Source: an uncultured Rhodospirillales bacterium
Lineage (GTDB): Bacteria > Pseudomonadota > Alphaproteobacteria > Rhodospirillales > JABHCV01
NCBI GenBank assembly: GCA_938092065.1
Contig: CALKND010000005.1
Span: 1 to 64,000, forward strand
Reading direction: 5' to 3'
Length of the DNA stretch: 64,000 nt
Shown: piece by piece, positions 38,787-49,902 of the stretch
How the letters are laid out: each line of letters starts with the position of its first letter
Position numbering within the stretch: the stretch's first letter is position 1
Position numbers and translations under genes: made by a program
Notes under the pieces: model-generated
What the model saw: the letters and a program-made list of their open reading frames with translations, nothing else
Databases searched by the model: none
What the model was told of the DNA's origin: nothing

Positions 38787-40355
38787 ATGTCAACGATTAT
38801 CCAACGCGCCCTTATTTCTGTTTCCGATAAAACTGGTCTTGTTGAATTTGGTAGATTTTTAGCCGATAACAATGTCGAAATTTTATCAACTGGCGGCTCC
38901 GCCAAGGCCCTAAGTGATGCAGGAATTCCCGTTATCGAGGTTTCTGAGCATACAGGCTTTCCAGAAATTATGAATGGTAGGGTGAAGACTCTACAACCAA
39001 CCATTCATGGTGGTTTGCTAGCCGTACGTGGCAATTTGGAGCACGAGGCAGCAATGAAAAAACACAATATTGCTCCCATAGATCTTCTGTGCGTTAACCT
39101 GTACCCTTTTGAAGAAACCGTTGCCACTGGTGGTGAATTTAGCGAATGTATTGAAAATGTTGACATCGGTGGCCCTGCACTGATCCGAGCTGCTGCTAAA
39201 AATCACGCCTTTGTGACTGTTATTGTTAATCCAAATGACTACGCACGGGTCATAAGTGAAATGAAAGCAGGCGGAGGCGCGACAAGTGATGAGTTTCGTA
39301 AGCAACTGGCCGCGACAGCTTTCGCGCGCACCGGTTCATACGACGCAGCCATTAGTAGCTGGTTCGCTGGCCATCTGGGCGACACCCTTCCTCAACGCAT
39401 CGCCCTTGGGGGACTGCGTAAACAAATTTTGCGTTATGGAGAAAATCCCCATCAGGAGGCCGCCTTCTATACCAATGGTGAAAATCGCCCCGGTGTTGCC
39501 ACAGCCAAGCAATTACAAGGCAAGGAGCTTAGCTTCAATAATCTGAATGATACGGACGCCGCCTTCGAGCTAATTGCCGAATTTCAAAACACAGCGTGTG
39601 CAATAATCAAACACGCCAATCCATGTGGTGTTGCTTATGGGACAACTATGGCAGATGCTTACAAGAAGGCCCTTGCTTGTGACACGGAAAGCGCCTTCGG
39701 TGGCATTGTTGCCCTAAACAGATCGCTTGACGCGGAAACAGCTGAGCTAATTGCTGATCTTTTTGCTGAAGTTGTTATTGCACCTGAAGTGGACGGGGCA
39801 GCCCTAGAAGTTTTAGCCCAAAAGAAGAATCTTAGAGTGCTGACTACTGGCGGCATGCCCGACCCCACAGCCACCAGCATGACATTACGCTCCTTATCCG
39901 GCGGTTACCTCTTACAGGGTCGTGATAACCAGGTGCTTGAAGATATGAAGATAGTCACGAAGCGGCAGCCCACCGAGCAGGAAATGGTCGACTTAAAGTT
40001 TGCCTTTACCGTTGGCAAACACGTTAAGTCAAATGCAATTATCTATGTCAGGAATGGAGCGACCGTCGGCGTGGGAGCAGGTCAGATGAGCCGAGTTAAC
40101 TCTTCACGCATTGCTGGTTGGAAAGCTGCTGATGCAGCGAAAGTAGCAGGTGAAGATGAAAGTTGGGCTATTGGTTCGGTAGTTGCCTCAGACGCTTTCT
40201 TCCCGTTCGCAGACGGATTGCTTGCTGCTGCCGAAGCCGGTGCAACAGCAATAATCCAGCCTGGTGGCTCTATGCGTGATGATGAAGTGATTGCCGCAGC
40301 TGATGATGCTGGCCTATCCATGATAATGACAGGCATGCGCCACTTCCGACACTAG
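38787..40355 (+). CDS. purH: Bifunctional AICAR formyltransferase/IMP cyclohydrolase
   Basis: [72 protein letters not shown] and C-term [31 protein letters not shown]. Confidence 0.98.
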   Translation: MSTIIQRALISVSDKTGLVEFGRFLADNNVEILSTGGSAKALSDAGIPVIEVSEHTGFPEIMNGRVKTLQPTIHGGLLAVRGNLEHEAAMKKHNIAPIDLLCVNLYPFEETVATGGEFSECIENVDIGGPALIRAAAKNHAFVTVIVNPNDYARVISEMKAGGGATSDEFRKQLAATAFARTGSYDAAISSWFAGHLGDTLPQRIALGGLRKQILRYGENPHQEAAFYTNGENRPGVATAKQLQGKELSFNNLNDTDAAFELIAEFQNTACAIIKHANPCGVAYGTTMADAYKKALACDTESAFGGIVALNRSLDAETAELIADLFAEVVIAPEVDGAALEVLAQKKNLRVLTTGGMPDPTATSMTLRSLSGGYLLQGRDNQVLEDMKIVTKRQPTEQEMVDLKFAFTVGKHVKSNAIIYVRNGATVGVGAGQMSRVNSSRIAGWKAADAAKVAGEDESWAIGSVVASDAFFPFADGLLAAAEAGATAIIQPGGSMRDDEVIAAADDAGLSMIMTGMRHFRH

Positions 40356-40440
40356 AATTTATAATTATCTATCTGTCCAGATGACATATATTTTAAGTTT
40401 AGACCGTGTTAAGATTGCATAAGGAACTGTTGATTGTCTC

Positions 40441-40617
40441 CTATGTGGCTTCATAGTTATCAGCCTTCATATACAGACGCACTGTTGCAAGGCTAGCCAT
40501 ATGATCGACTTTTAAACCAGTAAAGTTGGTAACCTCCACCTTATTCTCCCTCGTCCAAATTGCCCTCTTGGCTAAATTTATTATAATCTGAGGGGGCTCT
40601 TCCCCTGAGCACAACAC
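40441..40617 (-). CDS. Candidate 58-aa small ORF of unknown function
   Basis: Manual translation, GTG start beginning 2 nt beyond the MFS stop: VLCSGEEPPQIIINLAKRAIWTRENKVEVTNFTGLKVDHMASLATVRLYMKADNYEAT*; below track cut-off. Confidence 0.4.
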   Translation of the reverse strand: MLCSGEEPPQIIINLAKRAIWTRENKVEVTNFTGLKVDHMASLATVRLYMKADNYEAT

Positions 40618-40618
40618 C

Positions 40619-41896
40619 TTAAGACTTGACCGCAGATTCTCGAACTTTTGTTAACAAAAACATTCCAACAACAAAAAAGACCAAGATCGTCGCCATACCA
40701 GCGCGCTGGCTATCAAAGGCAACGCTTGCAGCGCCAAGCAAGGCTGGGCCCAGAAACGCAGTTGCTTTACCGGAAAAGGCATACAGGCCAAACATTTCGG
40801 TGATTAGTTCTGGAGGTGCAAGTTGTGCCATCATAGAGCGGCTAGCAGCCTGAGCCGGCCCAACAAAAATTCCCATCGGCAATCCAAAGATCCAAAAACC
40901 TATTTTTGTTTGAACAATCAACAGGGCCACTCCCAAAACTGTTAATCCAATCAGGGCGATTAGTACAGTTTTCTTGGGTCCAATCCAGTCGTCTATCCAA
41001 GCAAAAGCTATCGCTCCAAATCCTGCCGTCACATTCATACCAATGGCGAAAATGATAATTTCACTCAATTCCATACCAAATGATCCTGCCGCATAAATAC
41101 CGCCAAATGCATAAAGTGTATTCAAGCCATCCGTATAAATCATGCGGGCAATTAGAAATTTAATGATGTTGGTGTGCTTGCGTAACTGTAAAAAAGTAGC
41201 TCTTAATTCGTTCAGGCCTCTCTTAATAGCGTATACAAAAGAAATATTTCTGGAAGTTTTGTCAGGGGTGAATAAAAAAATAGGAATTGAAAAAACCGCA
41301 TACCACACAGATACCAGTAGCGACGCGGCACGAACATGTTCGGCTGTTTCTTTTTCAAGGCCGAACCACGGCGTTTCCGGTTGAACCAATCCAACCAGAG
41401 TCAGGGCTAAACAAAAGAGCCCGCCAAAATATCCAAAGCCCCAGCCCCAACCAGAGACACGTCCCAAATAGATTTTCCCAGCCAGTCCTATCAGCATGGC
41501 GTTATAAAAAACCATGCTGATTTCAAAAGCAAAATTAGCCAGACCAACTGTGACTAGAGCTAGCAAAATAAAAGATGGGTCTGGCTCGACAAACCACAAT
41601 ATGCAACTGGCGAGAATGCAAAGGGCAGTAAAAAAGCCAAGCCACGGCTTAAGCCTACCTGAATTATCAGCAATCACCCCAAATAAAGGCGCGACAATGG
41701 CTACTGCCAAAGCCGATAGGCTCATGGTATAACCCCAATAGGCCGTGCCATTAACTTTATCGAGCGCAACTGAATCAGTGAAATAGGTGGCAAAAACAAA
41801 CGTTATAATAACTGTTGGAAAGGCAGAATTAGCCCAATCATAAAGGCACCATGAAACAAGTGCCCGTTGATTAATCTTTTCTCGCTTTTCCGACAC
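40619..41896 (-). CDS. MFS transporter, UMF1/Atg22-like
   Basis: RALVSWCLYDWANSAFPTVIITFVFATYF is the hallmark N-terminus; ~12 TM pattern. Confidence 0.9.
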   Translation of the reverse strand: MSEKREKINQRALVSWCLYDWANSAFPTVIITFVFATYFTDSVALDKVNGTAYWGYTMSLSALAVAIVAPLFGVIADNSGRLKPWLGFFTALCILASCILWFVEPDPSFILLALVTVGLANFAFEISMVFYNAMLIGLAGKIYLGRVSGWGWGFGYFGGLFCLALTLVGLVQPETPWFGLEKETAEHVRAASLLVSVWYAVFSIPIFLFTPDKTSRNISFVYAIKRGLNELRATFLQLRKHTNIIKFLIARMIYTDGLNTLYAFGGIYAAGSFGMELSEIIIFAIGMNVTAGFGAIAFAWIDDWIGPKKTVLIALIGLTVLGVALLIVQTKIGFWIFGLPMGIFVGPAQAASRSMMAQLAPPELITEMFGLYAFSGKATAFLGPALLGAASVAFDSQRAGMATILVFFVVGMFLLTKVRESAVKS

Positions 41897-44800
41897 TATC
41901 CGCCAGCCGGGGTCTCAGCCAAAGTCCTGAGCTGGCGTGAAGCAACGGCGATCATAGCGAGATCATTAATTTCAGTCGCTGATAATTCTGCTATCATTTG
42001 ATCTGTACGCTCTACGGACGCCTGATTTTTTTCAATCCAAGCAAAAATTGCCTCATCTGTATCAAACGACTTCTTACGTTTGCCACTATCATCTATTACT
42101 AAACACGCAAGCGCCAACTGAAGACCGTAGATTTCCTCAATCAAAGCAGCAATAGCTAGTTTTTGCCAATGACTCTGATTTTCCAAACGGTCCGATGCAG
42201 CCCGAAGTGACCCCAAATGAAAGCGGGAGCCAATAGCAAAATAAAGCTTGGAGGCATTTACCACAGGAATTTTTCGTGTGCTTGCCAAACGCAGAATGTC
42301 ACAACCAGAAAACATGTTTACCAACCCACTGACTCGGAGCGCCAATTCTTTCGGCACACCTGCCATAGAATACGGCTCTGACCGATTAACTATATCTTGC
42401 AAATAATGTTTTGGCAGACACTTGCCAAGACAGCCGTAGAGGGTGCGAAAGCCATCGACGAATTCACCAACATGGGGGGCTATTTTTAGAGGTCTACATC
42501 CATTACGCAAGAACCAAAGTGTCACCCATTCAGTCAGTTGGTTCGTATCAAGACGCATTTGTGTCTGAACGGCGGCAGGAACCTTATTATCCAAGGCATC
42601 GATTTCCCCCCATATGGCCTGCATGCCTAGACACCTCCAAGCTATAATATATGCTTTGACCACGTCGCTTGCCAGCAAACCAGTTCTTTCCATTAAATCA
42701 TTAATGAAATTACCTCCAGCCTGGTTGATTACCAAATTGGTTACCTGTGTTGCAACAATTTGCCTGCTTAACCTATGTTTAATGATTTCTTTTTTATAGG
42801 ACTTGCGCAGGGGCGTCGGAAAATAGCTAATCAGATCATCCTGTAAAGTAATATCGTCGGGTAGATCCGACGCCAATATTTCTTCACTGATCCAGATCTT
42901 CGCGTAAGACATTAAGACTGCGACTTCCGGTCCCGTCAGACCCGCTCTTGAGGCACCCCGATCAACAAGAGTTTCATCGTTGGGCAGAAATTCTACCTCA
43001 CGGTTTAGTCGTCCGCTTTTTTCCAGAGAACGCATCAGGCGCACCTGATTGTCAAAAATGCCCATGCCCTGATAGAGAATCATATTGATTGCCTGGGTCT
43101 GACTATAATTATCAACCAGCACCTGCAAGCCAACTTCCGTGGTCATTTGGGCAAGCAGCGAATTACGTTGTTTTTGCGTTAACTCGCCCTTTGCCATAAC
43201 CTGATCAATGAGAATTTTTATATTGACCTCGTGATCAGAACAGTCAACTCCAGCAGAGTTATCAATGCTATCTGCATATAGTCTGACTCCGCTGAGCGCC
43301 GCCTCGATACGTCCACGCTGGGTAACGCCCAAATTTGCACCCTCACCAACAACCTTTGTGTTCAGCTGGTTCGCATTAATGCGGATGGAATCATTGGCCC
43401 GATCACCAACATCAAGATGGGTTTCGCCCGTTTCCTTCAAATAGGTTCCTATACCGCCAAACCACAGCAGGTCCGTCTTGGCAGACAGAAGTGCGCCAAT
43501 CAACTCATTTGGAGTAACGTTGTCTTTTAAAATGTTGAAACGCTTTTGAATTTCCGGCGATAGACCTATAGATTTTGCCGAACGTTCAAATATTCCACCA
43601 CCTTTGGAAATCAGACTGGAGTTGTAATCAATCCAGGACGAGCGCGGCAGATTAAACAGTCGTTTACGTTCAATAATACCCTTTCTGGCGTCAGGTTTTG
43701 GGTCCACAAAAATGTGCATATGATTAAAGGCGCCAATCAAACAAATGTGCGGCGACAAAAGCATACCGTTGCCGAATACATCGCCAGACATATCTCCAAC
43801 ACCGATGACATCAAAATTTTCCTTCTGGGTGTTAATACCCATCTCGCGGAAGTGGCGCTTTACGGATTCCCATCCACCTCGGGCTGTAATGCCCATTTTC
43901 TTATGGTCGTAGCCATCTGATCCGCCAGATGCAAATGCATCTCCGAGCCAGAAGCCGTATTTTATAGAGACCGAATTGGCAATATCAGAGAACGTTGCAG
44001 TTCCCTTATCAGCGGCTACCACCAGATAGGGATCATCGCCATCCTTGCGCACTGTATTCTTGGGCGGAATGACCTTATTGCCCTTCAGGTTGTCGGTCAG
44101 ATCAAGCATGCCAGAAATAAACAGCTTGTAGCACTCTATCCCTTCAGCATGAAATGCTTTGAGATCTGACTTGTCAGGGGCTTTTTTGAGGACGAAGCCA
44201 CCTTTGGATCCAACAGGAACAATGACCGTATTTTTAACTTGCTGTGCTTTCACGAGGCCAAGGACTTCTGTACGAAAATCTTCTCGTCTGTCTGACCAGC
44301 GTAAGCCGCCACGTGCGACCATGCCGAATCGAAGGTGGACCCCTTCAACTTGCGGGCTATAAACAAAAATTTCTCGAAACGGACGCGGTAACGGAAGCTC
44401 ATCAATTTTTTGGCTGTTGAGCTTAAATGACAAATAGGGCTTTGGAGCAGAATCACTGATTTGATAGAAATTAGTCCGTAACATGGACATGACCAAATTA
44501 ATATAACGTCGTAAAATTCTGTCTTCGTCGGCGCTTTGTACTCTTTCCAGTTCGGTTTCCAAGCGTTTAAGCAGCACCTTGCTTTTACCCTTAATTTTCG
44601 GGTCGAAGCAGGCCTTGAAAAGGTCGACAATCTGGCGCGCTATATGTGGATTATTAACAAAGGTTTGCTCCATGTATTCCTGTGAAAAGGCAATACCTGC
44701 CTGACGCAAATACTTGCAGCATGCACGCAATACCATTACTTCACGCCAACCCAGGCCACCAAAAAGGACTAGCGCATTAAAGCCATCGCTTTCAACTTCA

Positions 44801-46764
44801 CCGCTCCAGATACGGATAAAGGCCTCTTGGAATTTTTTGCGAACTGCCACAAGATTCACTTTAGAGCCATTGCGGGTCTCCAAACCAAAATCATGGATCA
44901 CAACTAATTTATCACCATCTATATTGGGGCGAACAACATAAGGAATCTCGTTGAGCACCTTAAGGCCAGTGTCCTCCAAAATGGGCAAAACATCAGATAA
45001 TGGAATCATTTGGCTTGGGTGGTAGATCTTAAAATAAACTTGATCACTTTTCGCATCTACGGGCCTATACATGCTCATGCTTAGCTCGCCAGTTTCGAGG
45101 GTCTGTTCAATATTTTGAATATCGTCGACCGCTTGGGTACCGTTAAATTTATCTTCATAAGCAGGCGTAAAAGCCTGACGATAGCGCTGATAAAAGTGCA
45201 TGCCCTTTTCTTTGCCGTGTTTATTTATCAGATTTTCCAGCAGGCTATCACCCCATGAACGGGTAACATCAACAAGATTCGCTTCAATTTTTGCCTTATT
45301 ATAACGGGGAACATTTCCAGGTGTGGTCTTAACAATTATATGCAAGCGAGCTAAAGCCTGATCACCAATCTGGGTATAATAAGCACGCTGTTCACCGGCA
45401 AACGCTGCTTCAAGAACTCCCTGAATTTTTTTTCTTAGTGCCGTTGTAAAACTGTCTTTTGGAACATAAACTAAACAAGAAATAAAGCGTTCAAAATCGT
45501 CACATCTTAAAAACAGTGCAACTCTTCGGCATCTTTTCAGGCGCAAGATCCCAAGAGCTGTTTCATACAAGTGGTGATCAGAAGCCTGAAACAATTCATC
45601 AAGTGGATAAGTCTCAAGTATATTTAATAGCGCCTTGCCGTCGTGACTACAGGGCGCAAAACTAGAACGTTCGAAAATTTTCTGCAGCTTCAAGCGCAGT
45701 AATGGAATGTCATGTGGGCTACGACAATAAGCGCCTGAAGTAAAAAGGCCAAAAAAAGTACGTTGACCGATTACCTTTCCATCTTTGTTATAACGCTTAA
45801 TCCCAATTGAATCCATATGGACAGTACGGTGAACACTAGAGATCACGTCAGTTTTGGTCACCGTTAACAAATCTCCCTGACTGATAGAAGCGCGCCCAAC
45901 TGTGCCTGCCCAAGGTGTCTGTTTATTTAAACTTGGTGTGGGCAAATACTTTGCAGTCCGGAGAATGCCTTGCCCTATTTTTTTACTAGTTGTCACAGAA
46001 AAGTTCTTACCTTTGCCAACAAATTCATACTCCCGGTAGCCCAAAAATGTAAAATGGTCATCATGCACCCAACGAAGGAATTCCTGTGCTTCAGCAACAT
46101 TTTCTGTACCGGTCCCTTTGGGTTGACACTCTAATTCTTCAACAATAGAAGACATGGTGGCGCGCATCCCAGCCCAGTCTTCAACAGCAAAGCACACATC
46201 TTTTATAACTTTATGGATGGCCCTATTAGTTTCCACCAACTGCTGATACGCCAATTTCGAAATTTGCAAATGCATGAAGGATTCGCTTACAGCACGAGGT
46301 GACGGTTTAGAAATAGGAGAAATCCCTTCCATCTTGCCGGACTTAGACCGCAGAACATTAATTACTGGGTGCAATATAAGATGTGGGGGAAATCCAAGAC
46401 GGTTTAATTCCAAAGTAATAGAATCAACAAGAAAAGGCATATCATCATTTATGATTTCTATCACTGTGTGTTCACAGTACCAGCCGTCTTCTTTAATACT
46501 AGGATTGTAAATGCGGACCAAAGCTTTTCTGTGCTCGCGTTTTATCGCCAACTTCCAGTGTGCTCGCACTGAATAAAAAAGTTTGTCTGGTGATGTTTCA
46601 GTAACATCACTTAAAGCTACATTATTAAAATAGCCCTCAATAAACTGGTTAAAAGCTATAACGTCCCGTGACATTGGGTTGGATTTGGCTACTTTTATGA
46701 TAGCCTTAATAAGAGTGGACTTCCGTTTTTCAGTGGCTTGTGACAAAGAGTCAGAACCCCTCAT
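41896..46764 (-). CDS. NAD-specific glutamate dehydrogenase (large ~180-kDa class)
   Basis: 1622 aa; VHLRFGMVARGGLRWSDRREDFRTEVLGLVKAQQVKNTVIVPVGSKGGFVLKK, GVGDMSGDVFGNGMLLS, WFGGIGTYLK. Confidence 0.96.
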   Translation of the reverse strand: MRGSDSLSQATEKRKSTLIKAIIKVAKSNPMSRDVIAFNQFIEGYFNNVALSDVTETSPDKLFYSVRAHWKLAIKREHRKALVRIYNPSIKEDGWYCEHTVIEIINDDMPFLVDSITLELNRLGFPPHLILHPVINVLRSKSGKMEGISPISKPSPRAVSESFMHLQISKLAYQQLVETNRAIHKVIKDVCFAVEDWAGMRATMSSIVEELECQPKGTGTENVAEAQEFLRWVHDDHFTFLGYREYEFVGKGKNFSVTTSKKIGQGILRTAKYLPTPSLNKQTPWAGTVGRASISQGDLLTVTKTDVISSVHRTVHMDSIGIKRYNKDGKVIGQRTFFGLFTSGAYCRSPHDIPLLRLKLQKIFERSSFAPCSHDGKALLNILETYPLDELFQASDHHLYETALGILRLKRCRRVALFLRCDDFERFISCLVYVPKDSFTTALRKKIQGVLEAAFAGEQRAYYTQIGDQALARLHIIVKTTPGNVPRYNKAKIEANLVDVTRSWGDSLLENLINKHGKEKGMHFYQRYRQAFTPAYEDKFNGTQAVDDIQNIEQTLETGELSMSMYRPVDAKSDQVYFKIYHPSQMIPLSDVLPILEDTGLKVLNEIPYVVRPNIDGDKLVVIHDFGLETRNGSKVNLVAVRKKFQEAFIRIWSGEVESDGFNALVLFGGLGWREVMVLRACCKYLRQAGIAFSQEYMEQTFVNNPHIARQIVDLFKACFDPKIKGKSKVLLKRLETELERVQSADEDRILRRYINLVMSMLRTNFYQISDSAPKPYLSFKLNSQKIDELPLPRPFREIFVYSPQVEGVHLRFGMVARGGLRWSDRREDFRTEVLGLVKAQQVKNTVIVPVGSKGGFVLKKAPDKSDLKAFHAEGIECYKLFISGMLDLTDNLKGNKVIPPKNTVRKDGDDPYLVVAADKGTATFSDIANSVSIKYGFWLGDAFASGGSDGYDHKKMGITARGGWESVKRHFREMGINTQKENFDVIGVGDMSGDVFGNGMLLSPHICLIGAFNHMHIFVDPKPDARKGIIERKRLFNLPRSSWIDYNSSLISKGGGIFERSAKSIGLSPEIQKRFNILKDNVTPNELIGALLSAKTDLLWFGGIGTYLKETGETHLDVGDRANDSIRINANQLNTKVVGEGANLGVTQRGRIEAALSGVRLYADSIDNSAGVDCSDHEVNIKILIDQVMAKGELTQKQRNSLLAQMTTEVGLQVLVDNYSQTQAINMILYQGMGIFDNQVRLMRSLEKSGRLNREVEFLPNDETLVDRGASRAGLTGPEVAVLMSYAKIWISEEILASDLPDDITLQDDLISYFPTPLRKSYKKEIIKHRLSRQIVATQVTNLVINQAGGNFINDLMERTGLLASDVVKAYIIAWRCLGMQAIWGEIDALDNKVPAAVQTQMRLDTNQLTEWVTLWFLRNGCRPLKIAPHVGEFVDGFRTLYGCLGKCLPKHYLQDIVNRSEPYSMAGVPKELALRVSGLVNMFSGCDILRLASTRKIPVVNASKLYFAIGSRFHLGSLRAASDRLENQSHWQKLAIAALIEEIYGLQLALACLVIDDSGKRKKSFDTDEAIFAWIEKNQASVERTDQMIAELSATEINDLAMIAVASRQLRTLAETPAGG

Positions 46765-47217
46765 AAGTGACTTATTTTAATACTGGTTTGTTGGTATTGT
46801 GAATTTTTATGATTAGCCTTACTGAAACAATACAATTAAAAAAACTCATTAGTCTCAATTATCAGAGCGTTGCGAGGTTTGCACTCGACCGAACCATGAC
46901 TGTTTTTTACACCGGGCAAAACAATCAGTGTATTTTTTTAAGCCCTCATAGCCACCATTGAGTTAAACATCCATAAAACATGCACTAAATAGGTCCCCAT
47001 AAACAAGTGTATTAAAAAAAACTACTTTATTATACGTATAAAAATATTAAGGACTTCCATGGCTAACTTCTAGAAAAGAAGGTTAAATAATGATGCTGAT
47101 GAAGCTTTATGAAAGTTATTTATTTATAATGTGTATCTAAATAGTACAATTGTCAAAATAGTAGAATTTGTGTTTAAGTAAAATCACTTCTTGTCGTTGC
47201 TAATTAGGTTGGCAGAC

Positions 47218-47246
47218 AAAAATAAGGAGCTAGCAGTTGCCTGCTA
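47218..47246 (-). terminator. Rho-independent terminator downstream of tRNA-Gly
   Basis: Stem TAGCAG-(ttgc)-CTGCTA at 47231-47246; on the minus strand followed by CTCCTTATTTTT. Confidence 0.6.
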
Positions 47247-47260
47247 ACCCCTTGAAAAAC

Positions 47261-47335
47261 TGGAGCGGGCGATGAGATTCGAACTCACGACTTCAACCTT
47301 GGCAAGGTTGCGCTCTACCCCTGAGCTACGCCCGC
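47261..47335 (-). tRNA. tRNA-Gly (anticodon GCC), CCA encoded
   Basis: Minus-strand GCGGGCGTAGCTCAGGGGTAGAGCGCAACCTTGCCAAGGTTGAAGTCGTGAGTTCGAATCTCATCGCCCGCTCCA folds as a cloverleaf, acceptor GCGGGCG/CGCCCGC, anticodon loop CTTGCCAAG. Confidence 0.97.
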
Positions 47336-47460
47336 ATCATTCTGCCGCAAATTTCATGCGATGGAGCGAGATAATAGCCATAGTGGTGTGCTTTGCAAGC
47401 CCCCTATTAATTGTCAAAAACACCTAGGCTGATAGTGACCCTTGAGATTGGATATATTAA

Positions 47461-47955
47461 ATGTTGATGAATGCAACACCTGATACTCTGTTCAAGCGCC
47501 TAAAAGATCTGCGTATTAAAACACAAAGCCATAAACACAGCCCGGTATTCACCGTCGAGGAAGCTAAGTTCCATTGCAAACACTTGCCTGGGGGCCACTG
47601 CAAAAACCTTTTTTTAAAAGATAAAAAAGGACTATTATTTCTTGTAGTCACCCTAGAAAAACAAATAATTGACTTTAAGTCCTTACGTAAACAAATTGGC
47701 TCCCACCCCCTGTCCTTTTGTAAACCGGAACTTTTAGGAGAGGTCCTTGGAGTTAAGCCTGGATCCGTAAGCCCCTTTGCCCTGATCAATGATACAAAAA
47801 GGCGCGTTCAAGTGGTTCTTGACAAGGAAATGATGCAGATAGATTTACTTAATTATCATCCACTAACCAACGGCATGACGACAGCTATTACTCCTTCTGA
47901 TTTACTAATTTTTATAAGTGATACAGGTCACAATCCTATCGAAGTTAAACTTTAA
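47461..47955 (+). CDS. YbaK/ProX-type aminoacyl-tRNA deacylase
   Basis: SPVFTVEEAKFHCKHLPGGHCKNLFLKDKKG, GVKPGSVSPFALINDTKRRVQVVLD typical of PrdX/ProXp-ala. Confidence 0.92.
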   Translation: MLMNATPDTLFKRLKDLRIKTQSHKHSPVFTVEEAKFHCKHLPGGHCKNLFLKDKKGLLFLVVTLEKQIIDFKSLRKQIGSHPLSFCKPELLGEVLGVKPGSVSPFALINDTKRRVQVVLDKEMMQIDLLNYHPLTNGMTTAITPSDLLIFISDTGHNPIEVKL

Positions 47956-48046
47956 GGCCTATTATTTCTTAAACCACTTGCAGAAAGCATGTAAAATCGC
48001 CACTTAAGTTTATTGGTAAAAGTTAATTTTATCTGAGAGTCTTAAA

Positions 48047-48961
48047 ATGATGAGCGAACAAGACGGCACAACCATCAGTAACTCCCCCACATCAGGCGAA
48101 GTTGTCAAGGAAACTGATATGGCAAACTTTGTGGCTGATGTTGTCGAAGAGTCAAAAAATGTCCCAGTCATAGTTGATTTTTTTTCTCCACAAAGTGATG
48201 CCAGCATAAATTTATCTGCCATCCTAGAAAAACTAATTAATCAACTTGGTGGCATCGTCAAGCTAGCGAAGGTTAATCTGGATGAGAACCGACAACTGGG
48301 ATCCCAACTCCAAGTTCAAGCGGTTCCCACTGTGTTTGGCTTCAAAAATGGCCAACCTATTGACGCATTTGCTGGACCGCAGCCTGAAAGTCAGGTCAAA
48401 GCTTTCATCAAACGCCTTACGGGTAACGCAAAAGCACCCATTGAAGAAGCTCTTGAACAGGCAAAGGCGCTGCTTGATAATGGTAACCAAGAACAGGCTA
48501 TTAATCTTTATAATCAAATCCTCAGCCAAGACGAAACAAGTGGATCTGCCACTGGGGGCTTAATACGCTGTTATATTTCCTCTGGCCAAATCGATCACGC
48601 TAAAGCCCTCATCGAAGCTCTTCAAGACGTAATGCTAAACGATTCCGAGGTTCAAGCTGCCCGTTCAGCTCTAGAGCTTGCTGAGGCAGGTCTTGCCAAT
48701 GGCGACGTTGAAGAATTTCGAACTAAGCTTGCAATAAACAAAGAAGATCATCAAGCACGTTTTGACTTAGCGCTGTCCTTGTACGCTAGCGGACAGTCCA
48801 AACAAGCCCTTGATGAGTTACTTGAGATAATTCGCCTTAACCGTGCATGGAATGATGAGGCTGCTCGCAAACAAATGATTAAAATATTTGAAGCCCTTGG
48901 TGCCGATGACCAAGTAACAATACAGGCCCGACGTGATTTGTCGACAGTCCTATTTTCTTAA
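48047..48961 (+). CDS. Thioredoxin/TPR co-chaperone (YbbN/CnoX-like)
   Basis: VIVDFFSPQSDAS replaces the CxxC active site (SPQSD), followed by AVPTVFGFKNGQPIDAFAGPQPESQVKAFI and a TPR-rich C-terminus. Confidence 0.9.
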   Translation: MMSEQDGTTISNSPTSGEVVKETDMANFVADVVEESKNVPVIVDFFSPQSDASINLSAILEKLINQLGGIVKLAKVNLDENRQLGSQLQVQAVPTVFGFKNGQPIDAFAGPQPESQVKAFIKRLTGNAKAPIEEALEQAKALLDNGNQEQAINLYNQILSQDETSGSATGGLIRCYISSGQIDHAKALIEALQDVMLNDSEVQAARSALELAEAGLANGDVEEFRTKLAINKEDHQARFDLALSLYASGQSKQALDELLEIIRLNRAWNDEAARKQMIKIFEALGADDQVTIQARRDLSTVLFS

Positions 48962-48977
48962 GTTTGGAAATACCGCT

Positions 48978-49649
48978 ATGATTAGAGCTTTTGGTGACAT
49001 CAACGCAGACGCGCTACCTGAGAGCTTGCCTCTTTTCCCCTTAAGCGGAGCTTTATTGTTGCCCCACGGCCATTTACCTCTTAACATTTTTGAGCCTCGT
49101 TATCTGAGTATGACAGAAGACGCACTCAGCAGTGGACGCCTGATTGGCATGATCCAGCCAGAAAAGTCTTACACTAACCCGACATCTGACGATGAGGTGC
49201 TTTACCCAGTTGGTTGCTGCGGACAAATTGTTTCCTTCGAGGAAACTGAATCTGGAAATTTGTTCATAGCCCTTCGAGGTCTCTGTCGATTTAAACTTAG
49301 CAAAGAACTTGACAATAAAAAAGGCTATCGGCGCTCAATGGTTGATTATGCCCCTTATGTTGATGACCTTCGGGAAGATACCGGCAAGATTAATGATAGG
49401 CCTCGACTGTTAAATGCTGTTAAGCAATTTTTCACTTTAAAAAATATTGATGTTGACTGGGAAGCCATTAAAACAGCTGCTGACGAAACACTAGTTACAT
49501 CACTTGCGATGATATGCCCATTTGAGGCTCGCGAAAAACAAGCTCTTCTTGAGGTGAAAAACATGACTGAACGTTGTAATTTATTAACATCCCTAGTGGA
49601 AATGGCTCTTCATAGCAGTAATTACCAGACAGGGCTTTTTCACCATTGA
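48978..49649 (+). CDS. LON substrate-binding domain protein
   Basis: LPLFPLSGALLLPHGHLPLNIFEPRYLSMTEDAL, GMIQPEK. Confidence 0.93.
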   Translation: MIRAFGDINADALPESLPLFPLSGALLLPHGHLPLNIFEPRYLSMTEDALSSGRLIGMIQPEKSYTNPTSDDEVLYPVGCCGQIVSFEETESGNLFIALRGLCRFKLSKELDNKKGYRRSMVDYAPYVDDLREDTGKINDRPRLLNAVKQFFTLKNIDVDWEAIKTAADETLVTSLAMICPFEAREKQALLEVKNMTERCNLLTSLVEMALHSSNYQTGLFHH

Positions 49650-49700
49650 ATTTATGCTCTACAATTTTTTGTTCTAGGCTCATACGATCTGGAGACTAAA

Positions 49701-49889
49701 GTGAGTCCACCCAAGGTTGATCCCAAACTACTTGAGATTCTTGTTTGCCCTCTCACCAAAGGGACGCTTACTTTCGATGAATCAACCCAAGAGTTAATTA
49801 GCAAGCAAGCCCAGCTAGCTTATCCAATTCGTGATGGAATTCCTATTATGCTAGCTGATGAAGCTCGGAAACTTAAAGATAACGTCTAA
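49701..49889 (+). CDS. Trm112 family protein
   Basis: [47 protein letters not shown]. Confidence 0.95.
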   Translation: MSPPKVDPKLLEILVCPLTKGTLTFDESTQELISKQAQLAYPIRDGIPIMLADEARKLKDNV

Positions 49890-49902
49890 GGATTCATATT
49901 GT

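Noticed and set aside
40591-40605. AGGGG-GCTCTT-CCCCT hairpin near the end of the MFS gene
   Set aside because: Five-base stem without a U-tract and inside the candidate 58-aa ORF; too weak to call a terminator.
41212-46510. Many track ORFs of 60-126 aa antisense or out of frame within purH, MFS and NAD-GDH genes
   Set aside because: They lie inside strongly supported coding genes on another frame, have no recognisable domains, and are explained by chance open frames.
46765-47217. Long AT-rich gap upstream of NAD-GDH, considered for an sRNA or riboswitch
   Set aside because: No convincing structure or conserved motif could be identified by eye.
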